Translations under genes and position numbers: made by a program
Notes under the pieces: generated by a model
Database searches by the model: none
Seen by the model: only the letters and a program-made list of their open reading frames with translations
Told to the model about the DNA's origin: nothing
Shown here: piece by piece, positions 20,736-33,800 of the stretch
Layout: each line of letters starts with the position of its first letter
Numbering within the stretch: the stretch's first letter is position 1
From: Camillea tinctor
Taxonomy: Eukaryota; Ascomycota; Sordariomycetes; Xylariales; Xylariaceae
NCBI GenBank assembly: GCA_022578605.1
Contig: MU394175.1
Coordinates: forward strand, 1-41,220
DNA: 41,220 bases
Reading direction: 5' to 3'

Positions 20736-23313
20736 ATAGAAGGATCTAAGTTAGGGGCGCGAAGGATGACACAGTCCTTCGTCCCTAGGGCATCAGTTTA
20801 CAGTAAAGTATAAGACATTATGCAGGTTGTTGGGCGAGTCGCTTCAGCGATAGTCTCGAGCTAGGCGTATATTGACAAATAGTACCAAATCTAGGGTCGG
20901 TGGCCTAAGCAGGATCCTAGATCTCCAAAATCTCCCTTGAGGGAAAGATGGGAAAATAGAAAGAGAGGGAATGGGAAGGAAAAGGGAAGGGAAGGGAAAG
21001 GAAAGATCGTATAACGAAATTGTCCGTAGCAACACTTATCGCAAAGTGCGAGAATCCCATATTCTATCCTCCCCTTCCCCAGTCTAGCCCAGCTCATGGA
21101 TAGGGGTGCACGTGGTGAAAGTCTACTAACCTAGGTTAATTAGGACCCTCAATTCAACTTAATTCAATACATAATGTACATATCTGGTGGCTTACCTACT
21201 TAACGTTTGAACAATGAGAGGTTATCCAGTCGCTACCTAGGTACCTAACCATTATAAGGCTGGGCTGAAAAAGAAAAGGAAAAGCGAAAGGAACACGGGT
21301 TAGGCCGAAGAATGAAATTTACATGGTCACCTAGTGTCTGGTACCTAAAGTACGGATTATATCATTCAAATTGAGCCAAGCACGTTTAACTTCTAGTCTT
21401 CTTTTCAGCCCCAGGGGGAGGGGGGGGAGGGTCAGCTACTAGTGCGGTGTGATACAACTCCATACACAAGAATCCATATAGCGTGTGTATGTAGGTAGGT
21501 ATGTAAGAGGTTAGGTTAGGTCTAGGTACCTAGGTAGTTGAGCAACAATTCGGAATCTATCCGAATCGAGAACGCACGTCCATTTTGAGGTTAGTTGAAC
21601 GTGGGAAGAAGAGAACGAGAGGGGACCAAAAAGCATCCCTTGACTACGCGCTCCTCTCATTTTATTTCCTGGTAAGAAGCACGCGCACATTTGTTCACGC
21701 ACCGTGGTTGGACTTCGCCTGGCTTTCGTTTTTGTTTATACACTACCCGGGTTTGTCTTTCCCTTCATCGATCTATTGGAACGGGCACTCGGGGCTTTCT
21801 TTGTCCTATGCGCCCCCTTTTTTCTACACTACACTAAAAAACACGATGGCAGAGTATCGGAAGATTTATTTCTATTGCTTAATTCCTTTGAATGTTTATC
21901 TTGACTCATACACGGAAGATTGGTGACGGTAACAGGGACAGGAACACATCTCCTCTGGCCCTGTCAAATCTGTTTCGTGTCGATTACCGAACCTGGGCGG
22001 CGCGCCGTAGGAAGAGAGGCTTCTGCTCACATACCTACTAGGTTAGGTAGGTAGACATGTACACCTAGTCCACTAGATATATGATATTATTTATCATCGT
22101 TTATGTCGTCGCCTGACAAGATACCTAGTATGATGCAAACGTACGGCAATCCTAAACACATAAGAGCGAACCTTATGTGCATTGTCCTTTCGCTCTCGAT
22201 TGAGAGGGTTCAGCTTCTCTCCGCTCCGCATGCTAGGCAGCCTACCTACAATGTTGGCTACATATCTGCACATATGCACAAATGTGTTTAATTATGTCAC
22301 ATCGGAGGGTCAACCTGGATGCAGACTAGCTGGGGACCTTTTTGCTTCCTTCTCCAGATTATCAACACTACACTGATATAGCCTACATAAACACGTACAT
22401 ACAGATACACATAACCTAGATCATATGTGAGTCAATATGTTCCTGCTGTGTGGTAACCCCATGCATACCATACAAGCACAATACATTGTAAAGGTAATCT
22501 TATTACTCGGTTACTACCGTCGTCACCGTAACCCCGGCCTGGTTGGTCCGCACCAAAGTTTTGCCTTCATCACTTTCCTAAACGGGAAACTGGCTGATCG
22601 AGCGCGCTCCAATTCCTACGCGAGCGTGGCACGGAATCAAACATTTATTTTCTTTGTGGCCAGCTGCCTATATCGGTATGCAGAAAAGTGATTATTAAAA
22701 AGGAGCTCATCCCCTCTCGTTAAAGCTTCCTCCTACAACCCCCGCTGCCAATAAGTATGCGCTGAGTTTGGTTGCTCGCCGAGAGCTATAATCTTACACT
22801 GTTATATATAAGTTTAGATTTTAAGGTCAATAGGCGATTTATGCGTCAATGCCACCGACATCCAATGCTGTCACTTTAAGATCCATGTTACGTGTTATCC
22901 TAGGGACAAGGACTACGACAGTTTCTAGAAGGGCCATGCTGAATTCTCTGAGATTGATCGACTTATAACCAGATAAGGCTAACCGTTCTTAAGTTCATAG
23001 TGTAGCTAGTTTATCATGCTTGATATTTATGGGAGACCACAAGGCAGAGAGATCTTCATGCTTCATGCGGCCTCACTCTTGACTACGCAAATAATATCAT
23101 AAATCATCTGCTACAATAACAGCAGATATGGAGGGGAAGATAAGAACAGTCAGCTTACTACCAATTTGATAAAGACGCAGTTTCTAGACTGAATAGGATT
23201 TACCACATTCACTGCCGATATGGTTCACAAGTCATTTAAGGTGATAGGGGAAAGAAGATGGTGAAGAGCGGAGCTCACGCGGCTAATATATGTCACGACG
23301 ATTTGGCGCGCGC

Positions 23314-23354
23314 TTGGTAGACGACTAGCCAGGAACGCCAGCCTCGTCTACCAA
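23314..23354. repeat. Perfect 11-bp inverted repeat
   Basis: TTGGTAGACGA (23314-23324) pairs exactly with TCGTCTACCAA (23344-23354); the 19-nt loop is GC-rich. The local sequence left of it (GGCGCGCGC) is also unusually GC-rich for this stretch. Confidence 0.7.
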
Positions 23355-24706
23355 ACTATATCAGGATGTAAATTGAAATAATAAAAGAGAGCCTTTGGTC
23401 AGATATTACACGACCGATCTAGAACTCCAAAGATTATAATAAAAGCTCCTTATGCTAGTATCAAGTCCAACACACGTCACTTCGAGCTGACAATCAGCTA
23501 TTCTGACAACCATGGTTCTATTTCGAAGGGAGACAATGCAAAAGACATAGGTATTACTGCGCTTGTTAGTAAGGCTTCGATGGAGAACCAAGTCATATAC
23601 AATGCATCATATTCGTCTTGACTCCTATATAGGCAGCCCCCCCCCCCCCCTTCCTAGCGAGATATAAACTATGTTATGAGTATTGAAGTAGCCCCGTAAG
23701 GGGGTTCCGTATAGATGATCAGCACCTTAGACCAATGGTGATGTTCCTTTGATCAAGAGCACTTAAAAAAGCATTAATATCGTACTCGTGCCATATAACA
23801 TCAATGTGCAGTGTCCATAATTTCAGAACTCAGATTTAGCACACCGGGCCAATAATTTTATTTCGTTCATATCCCCTAGGCATCTATTATTGGCGCAATT
23901 GTGTCACCTTATCACCACAATAAGCACCTTTATGTCAAAAGTAGGTTGCTATTAAGGTTCGATTCGACCTTAGCATGTGTTAAGAATTCCTTCCAGTTTC
24001 GTGATCTAATTGAATAACATAAATACAACGATCCTAGATTATAGATAGAAGAGAAGTTAAAGCAAGAGTATTGTAATGAGATTAATCTTGGGTCAAGAAG
24101 CATGGATCCTTATACATAACACTTCCTGTTGCTTAGGTAACGTATTCCATACTATTTCTCGATTCTGTTCATGAATAATCCTAGAGGAGAGGGTAGACAT
24201 GATCATCTAAAAATAACATTTCCCCTGAATAGGCTTCAGTCATTCTGGTAGGAGATTAGCAAGCTATCTACTGCGGTGAATTTTTGCATGTCACATACAC
24301 TAATATTCCATTGTTTAACTAGATACTAATGTAATTGCTACTGCTTAGCACGTGAGAAACAGAACCTACTATATAGAACACTATGTCCCATACGACAATT
24401 TTCTTCTTTATTCGATAAAGATACATGTGTAATTTATATAATTATCATCCCGGTATGTATATATATTGATATAAAGAGGTAAGTGCATCTTCTTGAACCA
24501 TCTAACTAGATAAACTATACTACTATGCAAAATATTCCACGGGTTGTTCCGCATGAAATCCAGATACAGCGTTCAATTAATGTGAAAATAGTGCAAATAC
24601 CAATAAAATATGTCGTATGTCCAGTATATACCAAAGTTCCTCGAATTCAAAACTTCTTCACTATCTTGGCATGTAGGATGATTTATGAAGTTGGTCATCA
24701 TAATTC

Positions 24707-24812
24707 GGTGAGATGGCCGAGTTGGTTATGGCGCCAGGTTAAGGATATTAAGAGCCTTAACATCAATATCCTGGTGGAGCAATCCGCGTGGGTTCAAGTC
24801 CCACTCTCATCA
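24707..24812 (+). tRNA. tRNA-Leu(AAG): tRNA-Leu(AAG) with a 24-nt intron
   Basis: A complete type II cloverleaf. The acceptor GGTGAGA pairs with TCTCATC (one G-T), followed by discriminator A. The D arm is GCCG...TGGC. The anticodon stem is CCAGG/CCTGG. The anticodon AAG is at 24741-24743 (wobble A, presumably edited to inosine, reading CTT/CTC). The long variable arm is GGA/TCC with loop GCAA. The T arm is GTGGG TTCAAGT CCCAC, which doubles as the B box. The intron (24745-24768) follows position 37, as is usual, and contains CCTTAA, which is complementary to TTAAGG of the anticodon loop; this pairing is typical of pre-tRNA introns cut by the tRNA splicing endonuclease. Confidence 0.95.
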
Positions 24813-24819
24813 ACGATTC

Positions 24820-24824
24820 TTTTT
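24820..24824 (+). terminator. RNA polymerase III terminator of the tRNA
   Basis: A TTTTT run begins 8 nt after the last tRNA base, the usual Pol III stop signal. Confidence 0.8.
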
Positions 24825-25925
24825 GTTGTTTTGGTCTTTTTTGGTGATATATTTTAGTGGACTAAATTTTGTTGGGTGGGTTCCGAGGCTATTTTGCCTT
24901 TTCTCTCCTACCCCCGAGATATTCTTGTTAAGCTTTCAGATTATTATCGTAAAGCCACCCGAGGCTTTCTGTTGAAAAAAATTCAATGGTAAAACCTGAA
25001 AATTTTGTCATTTAATATGCCCATATGAGTCCGTATCTATCGATATAGGGGGTATCAAATAGAATTGTTATCAAACTCTGCTTTCCCATGGCTAGGGTTA
25101 AAAGTTAGTGTTATTATACATGTGATATTTCTGGGAGTCGTGAATACTTGTTATATTAAAATAGGATCTCAGTATTGCTAAAATTTATGATAAGAAGAAC
25201 TTACATTTTCCTCTAGCTACCTAGTCTTGATTATCCACATCAGTCTCTATGGGCTTCACATGAGTAACTTGACGTGTTTCGAGGATATACACATCTAAGA
25301 ACAGTTGTTGTAGTTTAACATAAATCATAGTTTCGTATAATACGTCGATATGTTTACTCGGACCTCATTCGATTCGATAATTTACGTGAATAAAATTACA
25401 AACCTTTACAGCGATACAAATATTATAACATAGTAAGGAAACCGTGTCTGTGAATAATAGTTTTCTAGATACCTAATGACTTATTTGTATCGTAAAATAC
25501 GGAATATTAAGTATGTATTTTATTATTTGTATTCTATAATACACTGAGCACAGGAGGTGCGGATTGGGTTAGACATACGAAAGCCACAGCATACGTTTTG
25601 CGTAATATCAATAGATATGACAGATGTTAGGAAGGAACGAAGAAGGTTCTTATATATATAGGTAACAGAGACACCCGTGGTTGTAGTCCAGGTTCCTTGC
25701 ACAACACCACATTAACTACCCACGCACTTGGTCCCTCGTGACAAGATAAAATGTAGCATCGTTTGGTATAAGATGAATATGAGAAAATAGGATGAATTCC
25801 ACTAATATAAGAGAGACTAGTAAGTGGGCGGAAGTCCAGATATATATGTACATAGCGTAGGTAATATAGGACCATCAGACTTGTCTTAACATCATCTTTT
25901 GACAACCATCGCGTATTGATATTAC
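24825..25925. other. AT-rich spacer, no gene
   Basis: I see only AT-rich unique sequence. The 92-codon open frame at 25627-25905 (minus) lies directly after the GH43 stop codon and is probably in the 3' untranslated region of that gene. Confidence 0.55.
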
Positions 25926-27536
25926 TTAAATCTCATACCGATCCGACTCATGCTGGACAGGCCGATATATCAAATAGTCGAACGTAGCCGGTAGTGCAGT
26001 TCCATTTATGTCTGAGCACGCGACCCCTACGAACGCTCCAGTGAAACTCCCGTGAGCTTGGTGCCCACCGCACTCGTCTGACAAGATTGATGCATCTAGA
26101 ACCGGGCCAATCTTCGCTAATTCTTGCTCTTCTATGGCGTAGAAGAATTGCAGCTCACGGCCGCGGATAGTCATCGCTAACCGCACCTTCCCTTCATTGG
26201 AGATGGGCACCGCGTCTGAGAGCGGCATCCGTAATTTGGCATCAGGCCAAGACCCCTCAGATGTCATAATGAGCAACTCTCTCCCTCCGAATGAGTCTGC
26301 AGTCACCGTGAGGTAGAAGAAATTGTAAAGGCCGTAGTATGCCGTGAGTCCGGCAAACTGCCGCTCGTCTGCCGGTGCGAACTCGACTACCGTCTCTGCG
26401 TCGTATGAGAAGTGTGTCTGTCGCCGCGCCACTAGGGCCTGCTCAAACCAGGAGCCGATGGATTCTCGTCCAAACAGGGTGAGTTTCCCATCCTTGATTG
26501 TGAAGATACGCTCAGTTTCTGGTGTTCGAAGCCATTGCAAGTCCTTGGGCAGACTGTTCTCGAAGGTATATCGTTTCTCAGCCCAGTACTCAGTATCGTC
26601 CCGGGTTCCTGGGACGTCGACAAAGAGGGATGGCACGGGACCGTTCTTCACATAAAGCCAGTCGTCTTTCCAGAGCGCTTCTTGTATAGAAGTCTCACGA
26701 CCTAGCACGCAACGACGCTCTTGTGTGGTAGGCCGACCCATGAGATGAACAAGATAGGTTTTCCCATCGGGGGTGTCCACGATATCTCCATGCCCTGCTC
26801 TTTGCAACGCAGCAAATGGGGCATCCTTGGAGGTAAGTATGTGTTTTTGAGGGTGTACCTCATAAGGACCCCATATGTCACGAGAGCGAGCAAGGGTGCA
26901 GGCGTGACTATAAGCCGTGCCACCCTCAGCCGTCAGTAGGTAGTACCACCCGTTTCGCTTATATAGGTGGGGGCCTTCGACGAGAGCTAGGTCCGTGCCG
27001 TAGAATATTGTCTTCTTCTCACCTACGAGCTTCCCTACGCCCGGGTCAAACTCTTGCAATCTGATACCAGCAAAATACTGAGGACGACGGCGGTGATCCT
27101 GAAGCATATTTACAAACCATTTCTTCCCATCATCGTCGTGAAATAATGACGGATCGAAGCCCGAAGAATTGACGTAGATAGGGTCGGACCAAGGCCCTTC
27201 TATGGAGGAAGATGTGACTATGTAATTATGTGTATCCTTAAAAGAACCGTCTTTGCGTTTCACATCAGTATACACCAACCAGAACTTATTGCCGTCATGC
27301 GAGAGACATGGAGCCCAGACTCCGCAGCTATCAGGGTTGCCGCGCATGTCCAACTGACTCTTACGATTCAACGGACGCGTAACTAGTTTCCAGTTGGCCA
27401 GGTCTCTAGAATGGTGAATCTGGACCCCAGGGTACCATTCGAACGTCGACGTGGCGATGTAGTAGTCATTGCCAACCCGGAGTATCGAAGGATCCGCATT
27501 AAAACCTGGTAGAATAGGGTTTCGAACTAGAGGCAT
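25926..27536 (-). CDS. GH43 beta-xylosidase (subfamily 11 type), intracellular
   Basis: A single exon of 536 aa with start context AACCATGCC on the minus strand. The N-terminal GH43 five-bladed propeller carries all three expected acidic residues: D15 in PGFNADPS (base), D128 in SGFDPSLF (pKa modulator) and E187 in VEGPHLY (acid). Their spacing is the same as I recall for bacterial XynB beta-xylosidases. From about residue 325 a beta-sandwich C-terminal domain of the GH43_C2 type follows (FEN.LP.D.QWLRTP through to FDYLIYRP). There is no signal peptide, so the enzyme should act in the cytosol on short xylo-oligosaccharides taken up from hemicellulose breakdown. An arabinofuranosidase side activity is possible in this family. 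A GTGGGG word (27674-27679), a possible CreA carbon-repression site, lies about 140 bp upstream of the start; this is weak evidence. Confidence 0.95.
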   Translation of the reverse strand: MPLVRNPILPGFNADPSILRVGNDYYIATSTFEWYPGVQIHHSRDLANWKLVTRPLNRKSQLDMRGNPDSCGVWAPCLSHDGNKFWLVYTDVKRKDGSFKDTHNYIVTSSSIEGPWSDPIYVNSSGFDPSLFHDDDGKKWFVNMLQDHRRRPQYFAGIRLQEFDPGVGKLVGEKKTIFYGTDLALVEGPHLYKRNGWYYLLTAEGGTAYSHACTLARSRDIWGPYEVHPQKHILTSKDAPFAALQRAGHGDIVDTPDGKTYLVHLMGRPTTQERRCVLGRETSIQEALWKDDWLYVKNGPVPSLFVDVPGTRDDTEYWAEKRYTFENSLPKDLQWLRTPETERIFTIKDGKLTLFGRESIGSWFEQALVARRQTHFSYDAETVVEFAPADERQFAGLTAYYGLYNFFYLTVTADSFGGRELLIMTSEGSWPDAKLRMPLSDAVPISNEGKVRLAMTIRGRELQFFYAIEEQELAKIGPVLDASILSDECGGHQAHGSFTGAFVGVACSDINGTALPATFDYLIYRPVQHESDRYEI

Positions 27537-29910
27537 GGTTACACGATAGGAGTCGCATCAGAGATTTTACAAAGATATCTGGCGAATAGTTTGGGAAAAA
27601 GAGAAGGTTCCAAGATATTTTTTTTTTCCATTTCAGACCTAGTAAATCAGATGCGGTTCTCTCCTCTCTTCCCGTGGGGGCTATTACGGTAGAAGTGATG
27701 TGATTTGCATTTATCCGCGACTACGGGCTAGGTTTGCCCCGAGGTTGCGGGTATATACCAGATTAGGTAGTAATGCCAATGCTCATTGGTGGTGTAGGGC
27801 CTATTTGACCCGACGAATCTAAACACAAGAGAGTATTTATTGAACTTCGAACTACTCTTACCCTGTACCCGGATTGTACCATATTTCAAAATCATCTATA
27901 GGGACCTAATGTTAGAGTATTGTAGTCAGTTCGAGAGAGAACATGAACTGCTCTGCTACTAAGCTAAGTCTATCGATGATTGAGTGACATAGGTTTTATG
28001 AATGCAATTGAAGTTGTAGGTCAGTGTGGTTGCATTCATGTTGCATCGATAAACTAGCTGTCGATAGAATTGGTATTGTTTAACTTATCATTACGACTGT
28101 ATGAAAGGGAATACCTGGCCACGAGATATGACGTCGGCTGTTAATTAATAAATACTACATAAAATACTGACGTCGAGCATGTGAGCAGATATGACAACCT
28201 AGTTGCCTACGCAGCTCCTTACATTATTTGACTTGGAAAATCCCTTACCGTAACGAAATATAAACTTGCATCATGTCGTAGTTAGATAATAGAACAAAAA
28301 AGTTCGTGTAATTCACCTAATTTTCATATAGAAACACGACCATTTCACTTCAAAAGAGACACATTGGCCAAGAGACTGAGTGCCCATTGTATATTCTTGT
28401 GTGCATTTGCTTTTCTAAAACTATAATACGATGAGCGGTTCTATCCTTTGAATTACAGTTTGTGATGGTCCACTTTGAAAACGAATATAGAAAAGTTATC
28501 AATATACGTAAATGGAGTATAGATGGGCCTTTAAACCGCCAAGTAGGGGTTAAAACAATAAGTACACATGTGATATAGTGGTTGAAGAGCAACATAGTTT
28601 TATAGTCGGGACTTAAGCGGCTTGTCTTTAGTCAACGATCAAATGTATAGTGGATATATTCTGGTTTTATCATATCATCTAAGGCTTCTGGGGGACGAAA
28701 GTAGGTTATAGAGATGAACATATAATGAGCTGAGAACATTTCCTACCCAGCTCTCCGGCCCTACTCTCTTGATCACTGCCACAAAGATCTTATTGGGGTA
28801 GCGTGCTGCCTTGAAAGGGTTAAAATCAGCTGCAAAAATATGGAGATGACTACACGCAGTGTAAATAATCGGACTATAACACAAGAAACATATTGAAGAC
28901 CACCACGCGTACGACCTTAGTCCAAAGCAACAATAACATCACGATGATATATAGCGAACAAGATTGGAAGTCTTGAGAGAGCCCCTTAACTATGTATCTG
29001 ACCTGTGCGTGTCTTATAACCCACTATATAACCAGATAATCTCGCATATCTCGGGCTATCAATTCTTATATCGATTGTTACTATGCTCAGTATTGAATAT
29101 TCGATTACCTCGTATCACCCCTATCTCCGCCACCATGAGTTACTTACCAACACTTACTACCTCTCACCACTAGTTATAGCTTGAATAGCCGCTAGTAAGT
29201 AAATTCTATTGCGGCTTCGATTTATGTTCTTCTTTACCTGGGTAGTGATAGTTTGTGATAATATAGTAGGGTATAAATATTGAAAAGTGAAGATAAATGG
29301 GTTATCATAAAGGTGTCTAGCCAAAAATGTATGGGGTTCACAACACTATTCTCTATAAACTGTAAACATACATTACCATTGCTCTAGATGCATCGGTGGT
29401 ACAGGTCTGTGCTCATTAAACCCTATCACCGATAACAGGTTGGCTTTGAGGTCTCAGAAAAGCTCTTGGGTGGTAGTGCATTAGCGATCATATGGTTTCG
29501 GTGTGGCCGTTAAGGTGGCTGCCGACTCACAAGGTAGGCCAAGCATCAAATTTACTCCTCAAAACTTTGGGAGCATAAGACGCAGGAAAGTCTCCCCGGA
29601 CTCGTAAATATGCTTGCCAAGGGAGACCTTCAGCAGCAATTTTAGTTTCGTTTAGGACACGCTTGATGTACTTTGGGATATAGTATGGTTAACACACCTG
29701 CATATGTATATCGTCCTTTACAATAGACGGATGTGACAGCATAGTTCGAGGTTAGGAATTATGATCCCACAAAGGCACTCATTTATTTTCTATCTTCTAT
29801 TTCTATTCAGCCTGAGGTTAGCCGCTACTAGTTGTGAACATCGGAAAGAGCCAAATTCTAACCCTTTATTTACCATTCTATTATCACCATCCCCTAAATT
29901 TCTGTACAAC
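27537..29910. other. Intergenic: promoter side of GH43 and 3' side of the DUF1275 gene
   Basis: No gene is supported. The first 250 bp should contain the GH43 promoter (minus strand). AT-rich unique DNA follows. Open frames at 28350-28595, 28675-28884 and 29761-30036 lack recognisable content. Confidence 0.55.
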
Positions 29911-30856
29911 TCACGAAGCCTTTTTCAACCACAGGAATGTGAAAGTGACCACCCCCTTAATAGCTACGACGAACCACAAACTAGGTTGCACAGCGCCTGT
30001 CTCCTTGGATATCCAACCACCACACATGGCGCCTAGAAGGGTAAGAACGAACGCAATAGCCCTCCTATTACGCTTCATATTCTCCTTCAGTGGTGCTAGG
30101 AGGTTGTTGTCACTAACTAAATCGCACAGCAAACTCGTGATCACTACAGTCGGAACATCGCTCACGCCTAGCCCACGACTGTTGACAATCTGGCCTGCGG
30201 CTTGGAAGCTCAACAGCGCGACAGGGGCCAGTTCTTTCAAGTCAACATCGGACGGGTCTCGATGTGACGGGTAGCGACCGTCGATGATGCCTCCCTGAAT
30301 AAGTCCAGCTGCGATAATGACACATATTGTTTGTAGGAAGAAGGACACGAAGAGCGTTCGACGGAGGCGCGCGCCACCAACTAGCCGGTGTAGCCTCGAG
30401 AAGACCATACAGCCGATAACAAAGCAGCCGATGGAGCATAGAGAACGCGCCCAACCTAGAGGCTTGTTGTTTTGACCCGACGCGCCAAGTGCGACGAAGA
30501 CAGTGTTCCCTTAGGTCCGATGTCAGAACATGCCTGCTCATTATTGCTTGATTGGAAGTTAGATTTACATACCAGTTTGCATGGAAACGAAGGTGCCATA
30601 GGCTGTATGTGGTGAATTTATGAGTCAATATTGTTAAGTCATAATGGTAAGGTTGATAGATATGCGTCTTCTTACCATTGTAGAGAGTTCCGTCTGTGAG
30701 ACCGGTCGCGAAGCAACAGGCGAGCAAGGGTAAGGCCCCGAAAGCTGGGTCGACCTCTTCAGACAGACGGTCGAAGAATTTATCTTTGAGGGTCCGAGTC
30801 CGATATTCCTCCGGCCGAAGGCCGGATTGGGGCTCTAGTTTCTCGACGTCTGGCAT
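29911..30856 (-). CDS. DUF1275 (YoaK-type) membrane protein, three exons
   Basis: Exon 1 is 30856-30676, exon 2 30602-30573 (only 30 nt) and exon 3 30509-29911; total 269 aa. Introns are 30675-30603 (GTAAGA...ACAG) and 30572-30510 (GTATGT...TAAG, branch CTGAC). Splicing joins ...TDGTLYN, AYGTFVSMQT and GNTVFVALGASGQ, giving the conserved DUF1275 stretch around YGTFVSMQTGNT, then WARSLCSIGCFVIGC. About six hydrophobic segments follow the N-terminal soluble part. I start at MPDVEKLEP because fungal members begin this way; an upstream in-frame ATG (31012) would add a poorly conserved leader. The family is widespread in bacteria and fungi and has no established function. Third-position and splice evidence both look intact. 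Confidence 0.9.
30573..30602 (-). other. 30-nt microexon of the DUF1275 gene
   Basis: It encodes part of the motif AYGTFVSMQT between introns of 73 and 63 bp. Both boundaries are in phase 1, so skipping this exon would keep the reading frame and drop ten residues. Confidence 0.85.
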
Positions 30857-33800
30857 GATTGATGTAGCGATGATTGGGGATGATGAGAAAGAGATCAAGC
30901 TCAGCGTGAGTTTTAAGTGCCTGTGATCACCAACTACACGAGAGTAATGATTGAAAATAAGAGAAAGAAAGACCTTGTAGGTTTTGATTTTAATCCCCGA
31001 GGGAAAGACCATGAAGGGGCTGGACTGAGATAGTGGAGCAGCTAAGCGTTGACGTGCTTGGATAAGGGAGAAAAAAGGCTTTTTCCTATGACTCTTGGCT
31101 ATCCACTAACGCTAACACGCGATACAGGGTAGAATCTGCAAAATGCCTCGCGGATCTCGTTCCGTAGGTCCACCTCCTAGTATCTCAAATTATTTAGATG
31201 CATATAATTTTTGGCAACATCGCGTTGGGGTGCAGAGACGATGACCACAAGGGTGCCGTATAAAGTAGTATGGCTGCGTGTCTGAGAGACTGAGCCCCGA
31301 CATGGCCTAGTATTTCTACTTACCTTTTACCCCCACCTATGTCTTTAATAAGTTGTCTTGGCTGGTTCTACTTTCTCCATTATTTCTTCTTGCCTCTGGG
31401 CATCTTGTTAGGGATATCCTCGAGACTCCGGTGTGAACTTTATCAACGGAATATTTGGTAGGATACTCCCCCAACTATCCCTACCCCTCGTATAAGCAAC
31501 CTGAGTATGCACGATACCTTTTCACCACGTTGCTTCGAACTGCAGGTATGTTGGTATGGCCTGGCGTTGTCTCGCATCAATCTTTCGGGAGTCTGTCCTA
31601 GTTTCACCTTGCTAAGGTGGGGGTTAAGAGGAAGCAATTATGCGTATTACTGTGTATTATATTGCTAATAGATGTAAGGGATGTATCTAGGTTACAATAT
31701 TTCTTTTCAAAATCAAGGAACATAGTACATAATATGGTCTCGTAATTCTACAAAGCCTTCAATGCATGAGCATCGACTCGTTAGATCGGAGGCCAACCTT
31801 ACGTCTGGTTCTTGGCCCCTTTACTACCGTCTATAGATTGTTATATCTAGTCAGCAAGATGTTATCTAATACGTTGACCGTAAAGGTTGCTATGGTAGTA
31901 TCTTATTGGTCATCATTTGGAGATCCTATCGAACCTAGAGGCTAAGAAGCTCCTAGAAAGGTCAACTACAACATTATTAGTCTTGGCTTAGTCAGCGAAT
32001 GACAACTACGAAGTAGACAAACAACGATATATCCCTACCTAAGGTACTTTATGGGCTAATTCTGTATGCCTAATCTTGGGCATATGGACTTCCTCTAATA
32101 TCTGAGGAACCTGAGAAGCTCATGGCCTATTGTGGATAGTATTCGTTTCTGCTCCCCAGATATTGAATCTGTCTCTTGCGCCTGGTGTATGATATAAATT
32201 TCCTTTCCCCAAGCACAGCAACAACGTCGAGCAGCAGTATGAGCTATTAATTTAGTCCAACTATATTGAATTATCAAGACCTCGCTCTCCCTTCGCCCTA
32301 GTCTTCATCATGTATGCATTCGAGGTAGTAGCCCGCCCTCAAAATTGTCTAGTTGCAAAAGAAGCCGCAAAATACTTCCCCAGAACGAAAACAATGGTAG
32401 ATCACGATAAATACGGCTGCGTTGCGGTCACCAGATACCTCTCTGAGACCTCCGACTTAGGAACATATTGCTCCCCCACGTAATGAAACTCGATCTAGAT
32501 TCCCAGGTTGCCAAGCGAGCCAAGTCGGCGATGAGTCGGTGGGAGATTGATCAAGCCTTTGAAATCGAAGTTAGCAGAACAGATTGACCATAGTTTATTT
32601 GCTATTGACATATTCTTTGATCGGGGACTCTGAAAAATGCACACCTTAACGAGGATTCCTTTCTGTAAAGCGCGCATTGGCTGGCTTCGGGAGACCAGCA
32701 CCTCGACGAAGGATTCGGAATTAAGAAAAGCCCAGAACTTGGCGCCTTGGATCCCGATATATAACTTGCTAAGAACCGTGTTAAGTGGCTTTAAATGCTT
32801 GTTGATCATGTTGACGAGTTATAATACTTGGCGGGATTCTTTCAACGAACTATAGTAGGGTTACTATGCATGCGAAGAGATGCAACGTATCTTGAAACTA
32901 GTGACCAGGTAAGCACACTATCTTTATTATCATACCCACGAGTTGTGAAGTCTCGTGGCGTGTATTGGTTAGCTGAGAAAACGCATCGCGACGGGATTGC
33001 TAAGACTACTTCCCGGCTCGGCCCGCTGCAATCATGCTCCATAACCAAGAGAGGAAACCAAGATGCGCCGAATAATGGATCGAATTTAGAATGGCGCATT
33101 CCGGGTGTTCCCTAAAGCTAAGAAAAAGACCAATGCTTCACATGGCAGAGTTCAAGACCCTCCGGCCCACCCCCAAAACGTTGCCTCTTAATAGTAATTT
33201 GATTATTATCTATAGTAAGACGAACTTTTTATTGCGAGCTCTCTATAATCTCGCCACACCAATATTTCGTGTGTTTGGTTGAGAGATAGAAAGGTAGGGA
33301 GAGAGAGAGAGGGCTTCATATCTATTTAATATCAACGTAGCGCCTACACTAGAAGATGCAGGCTGAAGATGAGACACCGGCACGTCTTATTTAGCAGAGT
33401 CATCTAGGATATAAACGCATGGCCTCGAAAAGTATTAAATAAGACCGGGACAGATTTTGAGCTGGAGGGTTGTAGCACAGCATATGCCGCGTCTGATCGC
33501 TGACCACACAAGCCTGGGCATCGGTTAATCAGAAGCCCCATCAAAAAGCGTGCAGTATATCCACTCAAATGCATGTGATACTCGTTACATGTTAATCAGA
33601 AGCCTCAAATGCACCTGTGTGGCTGTGCCCCTGAACGTGGATGCTTGTTGTAACACAACATACAATAGTGAACGGTAGAACTTGCTAACCACGACATGGT
33701 ATCCTGCGTCGTATATTGCAATTGTGATGGAATTCACTTTCCCCTATTTCCATTCAGATGAGAAATGTTAGTTATCTATATTCCTTTTCTTTTCCTCTCT

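Larger units (their letters stand above)
18178..24706. other. Long intergenic region, no gene supported
   Basis: About 6.5 kb without a believable gene. It holds purine/pyrimidine tracts (19980-20060, 20940-21005), a GGGA array (20716-20735), a second G-rich run (21414-21431), a 24-nt palindrome (19561-19584), an 11-bp inverted repeat (23314-23354), a C15-like homopolymer near 23636-23650 and several TAGGTACCTA palindromes (21237-21246, 21523-21534, 22031-22049). Open frames such as 18846-19175, 20252-20614, 21585-21926 and 22437-22691 show no domain, no codon bias and are crossed by low-complexity DNA. The stretch 23700-24700 is notably AT-rich. Confidence 0.55.

Noticed and set aside
24525..24857. 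110-codon plus-strand frame
   Set aside because: It runs through the tRNA-Leu gene and has no recognisable domain.
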